Shown here piece after piece: positions 46,636-56,300 of a stretch of 64,000 nucleotides of DNA. The position numbers and the translations under genes were made by a program. How positions within the stretch are numbered: position 1 is the stretch's first letter; each line of letters begins with the position of its first letter. Source of the DNA: Parelaphostrongylus tenuis (taxonomy: Eukaryota > Nematoda > Chromadorea > Rhabditida > Metastrongylidae). The notes beneath the pieces were generated by a model. It made no database searches. It saw nothing but the letters and a program-made list of their open reading frames with translations, and was not told where the DNA came from. The stretch spans positions 235,719 to 299,718 of the forward strand of contig JAHQIW010000077.1 in the NCBI GenBank assembly GCA_019055375.1. The letters are read 5' to 3'.

Positions 46636-47037
46636 GTGGAAAATTCAGTAATTTGCACCGAATTATCGCTAAGATGGGAATTTGCCGAAATAAAATCCAG
46701 GTTCGATATGTCAGGAGCGGCGATATATCCGATGACAGAAGCCTATTTGCTTGCCTTCTCGGCACAGAACTTGTTTTCTAAAATTTCTGTTTCCACTACG
46801 AAAGAAAATAGAGGGAAGTTCATCGTTGAACATGAAAATTACATTGCAAGGCAATCAACAGATCAACCAGGCAATCAGAAGGCAGACACTACACTTTTGT
46901 CAGGCAAACATGTAAAGAATCAGCTCAATATTTCCAGTCTATGTGATTGCCTTAGCACTGCTAGTCTGAAATTCCTTGAAGAATTGAATGAATCAACATT
47001 TATGAAGAACGCTAAAGACCTTTCAAACAGCAACTAA
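46636..47037 (+). other. Unassigned 133-codon open frame
   Basis: The longest plus-strand frame outside recognised genes: MENSVICTELSLRWEFAEIK ... ESTFMKNAKDLSNSN. A possible acceptor AAATTCAG is just inside it (about 46647). I recognise no domain, and flanking exons were not identified. Codon choice is not obviously biased. It may be a chance frame or an exon. Confidence 0.2.
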
Positions 47038-47329
47038 ACATTAATACGAAAAGATTCCAATAGATGATGAATGAGAGGGAACGAAGAGAGTGCGAAAAGT
47101 GCTGAGATCCACACAACATACGCTGTAAGTCAATGTATTAGAATAATGTAAACAAAAAAATTAGAATAATGCGACTTGAGTAAAGACTTGTACAAAGTGC
47201 ATAAAATCTGAAGACTCATTTGTTCGATTCAATAATTCTCCAGACGTTTCTCGGTGAAGTTGAGGCATAGGTTTACAGCTCACAGCCTAAAATTTCCATG
47301 TAATAAAAAGTGAACTTGAGTGCGTTCTG

Positions 47330-47660
47330 AAAGAGAGAAGCACAACGTCAAGCAGGGCATCACAGAAACTCACCACAGATATTATAGCCTTCGTTTCAAG
47401 TGTTGTTCTGAAACCACACTCAAAATTTCAATATATCTGATGATTATTTTGGGCCAACATGTTATGTGGGCTTTTTATAGGCAACTTATAGAGCCCAATA
47501 CACGTGTTTCAGCCTTGACAGCCTCGTCAGTTAGGCAGTACCTTCGGTCTTTAGCTAGTTTTCTCGGGGTGCTCCATCACCCTATTAGAGAGTACGCGAC
47601 GACGTACGATTTACACTTGCCGTCAAGTGAAATAAATCACCACAAATTGGCATTCCATTT
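47330..47660 (+). repeat. Family C element
   Basis: TTCGTTTCAAGTGTTGTTCTG...CTCAAAATTTCAATATATC block, then AGAGCCCAATACACGTGTTTC, CTCGTCAGTTAGGCAGTACC, GGGGTGCTCC and GCGACGACGTACGATTTACAC. This is the same order as in the 6.9-kb copy. Confidence 0.65.
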
Positions 47661-48512
47661 TTCCATTAAGTAAAAATACCTCGGAAGTAAAACATAAAAT
47701 TGACTGCGATTAGAATAAACGACAAATTGGCAGAAAGAACGGGATTTTCAAATAGTTATAATGTATTAACATTGACAGATTCCTTTAACCATGAATTCTG
47801 TGTAAACATTTTTGTATGAATTTCATGTGGTCATCGTTATCGAATACTATTATGAACGTTATTTGCTGCTTGACTCGTTATCCTGTACCAACTCTTCCTC
47901 CGCTCAACTGGCAATAACAAAATGAGCTCTTAAATTTCGAATTTCACTGAACCTCGGTATAAGAGATCAACACTTTCTGTTCAATGATGAGTTAACGCGA
48001 GGTTTCCGTAAATATTGTTTCTCATTCTGACCAATATTACTGAAGGTCCAATCCTCACTCTATATTGCATTGCGATATCCAGAACGCTCAATGTATGCTA
48101 CGTCATTAGCAGGATATGTACTACTAGAGATGAGACAGCACATAGGGAAAACGTTTGATCTGGGCTTATGAGAAGTCCGTACCGCCGAATTGAATAGATC
48201 TTGAACTTGGTTTTGCGGCTTGCAAACCGACTTACCTGATTATGTGTCATGATGAAGTATACGAAAAAAATGTACTTTGATTATATTGTAGCCTCACATA
48301 GACTTCTCTCATGTTCCACTAGACAGTATCATATATTATGTTGGAAAGGAAGTTCTACGGCACTTGTAGGAAATCGAAAATTTATGCATGAAATTTGAGA
48401 CAAAGGCAATAATAACTACGCCTTAAAATGAAGACCATCATTTTCTACGACTTTCTGTTATCGGTTTGCCAAGTTCCGGACCTGTTTGAAGTACCATTCC
48501 TTTGAATTTGAA

Positions 48513-48740
48513 TCAAAGAATTGCCAGTTCACGGGCACATAACGACGGTTGATCTTTCAAACCAGCAATCAGATCTTCGTGGTTCAACTTTTTTGGACGT
48601 CGTCCTGAACGAGGTTTTTCTTCGAGGTCAAGATCTCCAACACTGAGAAGCGTCGAAACAAGCGTCCAGAGCAGATTCTCTTGTTTTGCCTTCCTCTTCA
48701 ACTTCGTTGATTTCATTGACTGCAGCTCGCTGTGAAAAAC
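48513..48740 (-). pseudogene. Mariner transposase N-terminal fragment
   Basis: The minus-strand frame contains FGEGV... then GDLDLEEKPRSGRRPKKLNH and EDLIAGLKDQPSLCARELA. This matches the helix-turn-helix/linker region of mariner-type transposases (usual pattern SGDxDLEDxPRSGRP...LxxLxxxxPxxSxRELA). The catalytic DDE part is not recognisable downstream, so it is a relic. Confidence 0.6.
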
Positions 48741-49264
48741 ACCTTCCCCAAAAATAACGCAATAAGACACGAATTTCAGTTGTATCGTTGGACGTGGTGG
48801 AGGACTCATAACAAATTTGAAATAAAAACGAATAATACTTAGGTCTTCAGTGGGGAAATCCCACATAAGGAACCGTATTATTCCCATGATATTCATGGGA
48901 GTTATTTCGCGCTTATTAAAATGCCCCACAACTTTCTTTCCAATCGTCGTCTGCTGTGAACCATGCATGAAATCCCTCTAGTGGTTTTTCGAAGGAAAAT
49001 TGAGTCAGAGAAGGCAGCCACAAACTACAATGATCAACAGCGAACGACGAAGTAATGTTTTGTGATGATCTCAAAGAAAGTAACTCTTGATAAGGAATTG
49101 TTCCAAAATGTGTGTGAGGACAGAATACCTCATGTATTCAGTGCCAACTTGTTGCAACAACTGAACCATTTCTGTGGTCATGAGATCACTTCATCAAAGC
49201 CAACCGCTATTTGCGATGATCACCAGGGAGTACCGTAGTGCATCCTCTTCTCATATGTATCGAC

Positions 49265-49510
49265 AAGGGAGGGGTCATACAGTGGTTCTTGGTGCGACGT
49301 ATCAGGACGCAAGGCGATGATGGGATCCCCATCCACTCCCAACAGTCCCTCGCAAATAATCAAATGAAAGCCTAGGATTGGCAGAGCTCGGCTACCTCCG
49401 AAATCACAAGGAGAATCATATGGACTAGTACCAACTCGCTGGGGACCGCGTTAACTTCCTACGCGGCAGACAACAGAATCGCGCAAAGCGCTGAAATGAC
49501 AATGTGTTGG
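49265..49510 (+). repeat. Diverged family A SINE
   Basis: Head ACAGTGGTTCTTGGTGCGAC and GATGATGGGATCCCCAT, then GAGCTCGGCTACCTCCGAAATC. It matches family A head and body in the same order; the 3' half is diverged. Confidence 0.45.
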
Positions 49511-50045
49511 TTTTATGATAAAACTTAAATTTTTATCGTTACTAAAAGAGGCTTAATTTTCAGTAAAAGGTGGTGTATGATAGAAGAGACTTCAATAAGT
49601 CTATTGATGATTGAATAATGAAGAAACCATTGCAAAACATCGTCGTCAAAAATGATACTGCACATTGCAATGCACTGCCAATTCATCGATGATTCGGATC
49701 AACTTTATTGTTATCTGTCAACTCTAGGAGGAGAGTTCTTATAGGTAATAAAATTTTTTATTTGTAAATAGAATTTTGTAAATCCACTTATACCCAACTA
49801 TGTACATTATTCGTTGTCGCAACATGAAAACGACGCCAATGCTTTTTCTAAAACGGCACATTTTCAAAAAGGGAAACCAGAAGCTTGCGAAAAGATTACA
49901 TTTTTGAACTATCACTGATCAAATTTATGTTTCCTTATTTGAATTTATCCATATTTCACTCATTTTCAAAATTATTTTCTACATGAGCAACATATCATTT
50001 CTAATCAATATATCAGACCTCAAATAATTGTATTACTCTTCAGAA
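49511..50045. other. Non-coding stretch; nothing recognised
   Basis: About 530 bases of AT-rich sequence between repeat copies. Confidence 0.3.
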
Positions 50046-50049
50046 TGTT

Positions 50050-50235
50050 TACTGCCTTACCGAAATTGTTACGTCAGAGCCATACACGTGTTTCGGATGT
50101 ATCGCCCTCTTCGTCACTGGCCCATGATCCACATCAAGCCCTGCATTGTAGCGAGGAGGGAGGGGATGTGGCGACAGCAAAACGTACAATGCATTGTGCT
50201 ATCACCACTTTTCAGTCGATGGATCGCGACTAATA
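50050..50235 (-). repeat. Family C-related segment
   Basis: The minus strand reads GTGACGAAGAGGGCGATACA then CGAAACACGTGTATGGCTCTG, similar to the family C core CGAAACACGTGTATCGGGCTC. The flanks differ, so it may be a subfamily. The 74-codon frame over it is not a gene. Confidence 0.45.
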
Positions 50236-50299
50236 AATACAACATGATCTAAGATCATCGGCTGTTTGTGAACCTCATAATATACCTTCAGATAATTAC

Positions 50300-51600
50300 T
50301 AAGAATGTTTAAAGCAATCTGGAAGCAAATTTTACGACATAAATCTTCAACTTTGATGAGATTCCGCTTCATGCATTACCTCAAAGTCATCATTGTCATT
50401 GAAAATTACAGGATAATGAATAGTCCGCCAAAAATAATGCTGTGCACTGCATGCTGCCACTTCATTGATAATCTCCTCCATATTTCTCATTATCAAGGTA
50501 CCTCAGTATAAAAAGTGAGAACAGACTTCGTTTTTTTTTTTTTCTTTTATGGATATTAACATCTTCAATTATCTCACATATTGCGCTTCAGTCATCATTT
50601 ATCAAGGCGGCTTTTGTCGTAGGGCATGGGCACAATTCGATACCGTTAGAAGAATTGAGAAAAAAATAGCTGGTAATGCGTTATTTTTTCCAAACATGCA
50701 GCCAACGTAACGAAAAGTAGGAATATGTAGACTGACTGGGCGTTCTCTTCGCTAAAAATACGTTTATAGAATTTCTTCCAGTATTATCTCGTCTTTTCTT
50801 AACGACAAAGTTTGTTTAGATCCAAATTTTTACTAATATCATAGTAAAAGACTCGCCAGAGGATCAAACAGAGGACTAAGTACTACGAAGGCAAAACGTA
50901 ATCTTCTTTTCGTTGCTAAAGCATAGTATCAAGTCTTTTCACAAACCATGCTCTTTAAGAAAATCAGAATAGCCCAAGCTATCTAGCAAATTCAATGGTC
51001 TAGTGAAAAAGCTCAGTTGGGTAAAAAGGACATGTGCACACTCCACAGACTTATTCTACCTCTTTTGGCGATTAAATTTGCTTAGAATCAAAAACTTCCT
51101 GTGTAAGTATCGATAGTCTCGCTATGAAGTTAAGACGAGGCAAGGAAACACGAACACATTTCACAAAGGGCGTTCGGATTGCCGGCAACCTGTAATAAAA
51201 AAGCGGTTATTTTCAGGACAAATTTGTGTTATTTTTGCAACGAATAATCTTCAGAAAACGTTCAGTTATAATATATCCTTTCGCAGCAATGAACTTTGCT
51301 TAGAATCAAAATTCTACTACATAATACCAAAAAAAACCCACTGTGATGCCGTAACAACGCACTACGAAAGCAAAACATTTTTTTTCTCAGCTTGACTTAT
51401 TGTAAAGGTGTCTTCACAAATCAGGTTCAGTATTGAAAGTACCAGATTTAGAGCTGTTGAATGATTGTTGATTGTGCAGTGAAAAAACACACCGTCATAT
51501 CGCGTGATTTACTGAGTCGCCTCCTCTTCTAGCTAACAAACAGGGGCATTTTCTTCTGCGTTTTTTCTTTGAATTTTAACAAATATCGGCGAGTGAATGG
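50300..51600. other. Non-coding stretch; nothing recognised
   Basis: About 1.3 kb with a T-run at 50530-50541. Two segments (50840-50940 and 51300-51420) share TACTACGAAGGCAAAACGTA-like wording (compare CACTACGAAAGCAAAACATT), hinting at an old duplication. No exon was supported. Confidence 0.35.
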
Positions 51601-51609
51601 ATTCGTGTT

Positions 51610-51815
51610 TCGTATCATAACACTGCGAAAAAGGCAGTAGAAACACCAGATGTGGTCTACCGATATATCAACATTGCGGCTATCCTCCCCAGGCATGTCT
51701 GGTAGCGATCCGCCGACATATCCCTGAGAATGGAAGATTTGGTGAGCTCCGGGCGCGGGATCGAACCAAAAACCACGTGTGCGTCTGGAGGAATCTCTCA
51801 TCGCTTCGACATACC
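51610..51815 (-). repeat. Family B copy next to a family D end
   Basis: A D end hairpin (ATAACACTGCGAAAAAGGCAGT) is at 51618-51639. It is followed by a minus-orientation, diverged family B copy (CTATCCTCCCCAGGCATGTC, GGATTTGGTGAGC-like, and GGGATCGAACCAAAAACCAC). Confidence 0.5.
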
Positions 51816-52024
51816 CGCCCGATCTATAGTTATTGTCATTCATTACGCCTTTAGACCAATAATCGCTTATGTGAACATTGTGGTTAGTTGCCATCTTCGA
51901 ACCAAAAGTTTTTCGCGTGATAATACGTCCCTCAAACAAAACAGTTCACCTTCATATCTGTGCTATTCGAGTGTTTTGAATTAATCTACACTCTGTTCTA
52001 ATACTCAGGTCTCTTTGGCGTCGT

Positions 52025-52195
52025 TTTGTGAATTTGTCCAAGATGTATCCAATGATGTGGAGTGAGGTGCAAAACTTTTGCGTTTGGCGGGACTCGAACC
52101 CGCATTTCACCTAAACAGGGCGCTCGTGATCTTCACTCTACATCATTGCGTATATCTATAGCATCATACCACCGCTAGAAGCGGTTAATTAGAAA
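52025..52195. repeat. Family D element with terminal inverted repeats and hairpin
   Basis: The left end CCAATGATGTGGAGTGAGG and right end TTCACTCTACATCATTGCG are inverted. The inside holds one minus-orientation tRNA-like segment (GGCGGGACTCGAACCCGCAT). The right terminus is ATACCACCGCTAGAAGCGGTTAA, a stable hairpin. Confidence 0.65.
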
Positions 52196-52284
52196 GAATT
52201 CTGAGTGTCCAAGATATCCGAGAAGAAATTTTCTAAGATATAAAATACATAAGAACACAAACTCTTCCGTAACTTATACTCACT

Positions 52285-52535
52285 TGTTTCTCAAAACATG
52301 GGAGACGTTTCGAGTGTTTTCTTAAGACCACAGCTCAAATTTCAATATGCGAGTTATTTTTGAGCCACACATGCCAGTGGTCTATCAAAGAGGTACTGGA
52401 GCACCCACTCAGGATTGGCAAAAGACGAGAAAGGGTAACTGCCCGACTGACGAGATCGCAAGATCGAAACACGTGTATCGGGCTCTATAAGTCAACCCTC
52501 ATTGGAACCATTGACATGTGGCCCAAACATAATTA
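52285..52535 (-). repeat. Family C element
   Basis: Blocks: TTTCGAGTGTTTTCTTAAGACC, TTATTTTTGAGCCACACATG, GGAGCACCCACTCAGGATTG, GGGTAACTGCCCGACTGACG and CGAAACACGTGTATCGGGCTC. It is nearly identical in the core to the 7.2-kb copy. Confidence 0.7.
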
Positions 52536-52604
52536 CTAGGATTATTGAATTGGGATATTTATGGTAATTTTGACACTCTATTGATCCGTCTTCACAGTGT
52601 TATT

Positions 52605-52762
52605 TTTTACTATACGGATCCCAGTACATCAAGCATTCATAAGATTTTTTGTCCTTTTCTCGAATCTCCTTACGATCATGCGGATAGCCTGGCTGTGGCG
52701 TTTTTGTTGACTACCGGAGAGAGTCAGGAGTGGAGCTGGGCTTCACGAGCGCCGTGACTAGC
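52605..52762 (-). repeat. Family A SINE, minus orientation
   Basis: The minus strand reads GGCGCTCGTGAAGCCC...CTCTCCGGTAGTCAACAAAA...GCCAGGCTATCCGCATGATC...GTACTGGGATCCG, the family A body as at 54.95-55.17 kb. Confidence 0.65.
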
Positions 52763-53291
52763 TTCACAACCATGCACCCACGGCGCCTCTATGGGATATG
52801 GCCTGGACTGACAGTGATCTTTGAGGTGACAGTTATGGTGCTCTAGTGCTAGATTGAGCGCCACGGAGAATTCTCATTTGCATTTGGTCAGGCTATTTTC
52901 GTTCAAAATTCGAAAACCGGGCTCCTTCTGATTCATAGGTTTTTTTCCCACTATATGAGCAGTAATTTTCCTCTCCTTTTTGAAATAAAACTTTCGCGAA
53001 ATTGGTTTTTCCTTTTTTTGTTTGCTTGGAGGAATGACAAAGGTGAGGAAAGGAAGTAAAAGTAAAAAAGAAGAGGGATCACCAACCTCGCGTTAGTTTT
53101 ATTTTGATGAAAAAAAAATTCGTGAGATTTTTTACATTCGTGTCAAATCTTAGTAAAAGAAAAGTCGGTGGTTTTTTCTGAGATGACTGCTGTCTACGAA
53201 ACGATTGACTTCGTCCAAGTATCGCTGAATATCTGAGAGAGGGTGTTTTTTAGCTCACAAAATCGCCTTAGTGCATCAGCGGCTGTGAGTG

Positions 53292-53393
53292 ATGTTCCGA
53301 AAGCCGGCGGATGATGATCACTACGGATCTCGTGTCGTCAAGGCGAAACCTCTGCCAGAAAAATACGCTCAGAAGCTTTCAATGTCGAGTAAG
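53292..53393 (+). CDS. CWF19L2: CWF19L2-like exon (first recognised)
   Basis: 34 codons from ATG at 53292 ([20 protein letters not shown] ... SMSSK) to donor AAG|GTGCGT in phase 0, joining the 54271 exon. A TGA lies just upstream in frame, so this is either the start codon or an exon entered through the weak acceptor GTGAG at 53289. The acidic DDD motif and basic tail suit the family, but the assignment is less sure than for the next exons. Confidence 0.45.
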
Positions 53394-56300
53394 GTGCGTC
53401 GGTTTATTATTGCGATCGCTTAATCCCCTTAGGGATCTCATAACTGGCGACTTTTTTTCTTCTTCTTGGTTTTCCTTTTTTTTTCTTTTGTAAAATTCTA
53501 ATTTACAAGGCACATTCCTTACGTCAGTAAATCATACAATTCTTATCGAAATCACAAAAAATAAGCTGGAATTGCCGGCTGTGATTTTGCCAGTGTTTTT
53601 AGCTGTCCTTCTTCCTCATCAGATCGTTTCATAAATTTTAGCACCGGTGCAATAAACACCAAATTTATTAGCCAGATGTAATTAAAATTGCATGATTTTG
53701 GTTACCGTTCAATTGAGCATTTTTTTGTGAATATTTTGATATACAACTTGCCTATACTTGCTTCAAAATGGAGCTGTCTTGAGAACAAAATCAGTTGCTA
53801 CTCGTGCAGGAATGGCGCGTAGAGGGAAATGTTAGTGAAGCGGTGCGCAAGATTGATGGGTTTGGAGCGATGATACGATTGCAGAAAAGACGAATAGGAA
53901 GTGGTTCGTGAAGTTCAAAGGTGGAAAGAATACTCAGGGGGATCAGTCGCGCTCAGGCTCCTCCACAGGAAGCTCCATCAATCTTGCGGGCCGCTTCAGT
54001 AGCATTTTCCCCAAGGCGCGATTCGTGCGTGAGTAGCTGGGGAATTTGTTCCCAAGACAGCTCGATCATGAAGCAGGTATAGGCAAGTTGCATACCAAAG
54101 TGTTAGCAAGAAAATGCGCATTTGAACGGCACCAATATCATACAGTTTTTCATCACATCTGGTTGGTAAATTTGGTGTTAATTGCTCCGATGCCAAACCT
54201 TATGAAGCGACCTAATGTATTCCTCTTCATTGGTGAAGATTTCTAGCTATGGTAGTATTCTTCCTTTTAGGACTTCGTTTCAAGTGGATGTGAAGGTGGG
54301 GGCAAGACAAGCAGTAGCAGGGCCACATGTCCATCGTCCTCAACGGAACCTCCTCTGACCGAGGATGAACGAAATAAAATCCATGCCAAAATACTAAAAG
54401 CGGAAATGAAGGGCGATATGGTAGGCGATTTCTCTGTCAATTTCATCTCGTTTTTGTCCATCTGTTCTTGCTGATTTGTGATGGCATCATTTTTTGAATA
54501 TGGAAAAAGTCTTTCGAGAAAGCCAGGATTTTTACTGGTCTGTTGTGTATTACCCAGGATAAAATCTATATGAGTACTGTGTTTTTACCGCTTTTTACTA
54601 GTGGTATGATGTTATATGCGTATTTTTATGCATATAAATACAAAGATACACATATGTACACGTGTATATGTATATATATGTACATATTATATATATGTAT
54701 ATATATATATATACATTTTCTTTCGAGTGTTTTTATTAAGACCCACGCTGAAATTTTAATGGATTCTTTCATTAGTATCTGATTCAACATCTCATGTGGT
54801 TTGGTAAGGGCGCCACACATGACATGTTGAATCAGATAATAATGAAAAATCTATGTATATACATGTGTATATGCATATACACATGTACATATATATACAT
54901 ATATATGTACATATATATATAATATATATATATATATCGATGGGGCGCCGTGGCCGAGTGATTGTGATGCTCGTCGCGGCGCGCGTGGAGCAGAGCTTCA
55001 CCGCAACCCTCTCCGGCAGTCAATAACGAACGCCCTGTAGAACGCCACAGTCAGGCTATCCTCGAGATTGCCCGGAGACGTGTTCGATGAGTATCCTACG
55101 TCATTCAGGAAGAAGACGAGAAACAAATTGATCGCTAGAAGTACTGGGATCCACACTATAAAATTGTGATAGCGGGTCGTGTAAATAAATAAATGGTACA
55201 TGCATATGTATGCATATATGCGTACATATGCACTTGTATACCTGTGTATAAGTGCGCACATATGTTTATATATACATGTGTATATATATATATATATATA
55301 CATACATATATATATACATATACATATATATATATACATTTATTTATATTATACATGCATGTATGTCTGTGTACACGTATATATGCACGTGTATGTGTAC
55401 AGGACACATATACATGTGCATATGTATACGTATATACATGAAAGAGTGTGAGTGATTTCAAATTATTCGACATCGGGCAGGAGTTGAATCCCCGTTCTAC
55501 CGATACTATGGGCGTGTGCACCACTATACCACGAGTGCCGCGGCTCTCCTCCCACTGTTTCTTCGATGCAGCACAACGGAGGTTGTCGGTGGTGCAGTGG
55601 TAGCACACGCCCCACGGAATGGGTGGAGCGCGGGTTCAACTCCTGCCTGATGACAAATGTTTTTTATGCCACTCAATACCCTTAGATGTATATGGTATAT
55701 CTATCTGTTTATTCATCCGAATTGTATTTAGTATTTACTGTTACGTAACAACATAAGAAATCATCTCGACCGTTTTGTTTTGTATCTGAAACTACTTCCT
55801 ACGCATATCGGCATTGAACCCAATTAAGCTGACAGTTATTGAATATATTTCTTGCAGGAATTCCTTATTTTATAGCTTTTTAGCAGTGGTAGGATGCTAT
55901 GACTGTATGTCCGTAATGCTGAGTGGTATTTAGAACCTTCGTACCTTGTGCTGGGATCGAACCCACCTCCACCCTTTTCCGGGGGCATGTGCTAACCACA
56001 GCACTACCGAGACTCCTTCCTACTTCAGGCATTGTTCACACCAAGTATTTGTGATCTGAAGCTGCTTCTTGTAGTAAATTAGAATCTGTCCTTATTTGGA
56101 TTCTGGCAGTTTCATTCTAACAATGTTCCCACGCCACAAAAATCAGTGAGTGTTGTGCTCACATGAAGATTTCCTAACAAATGAATAGTGCTCATAATCA
56201 ATCTAATCAGATTTTTTCATCTTCTACCACTAGTTTATTGTGGACTCGAAGCCCACCTGAGGCTCTGACTTTTACTCCCATCTCAGCATCCTTTCAGTTG

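Noticed and set aside
55156..55608. Several long Tyr/Ile/His/Met-rich open frames on both strands
   Set aside because: They are translations of the TATATG microsatellite, not genes.
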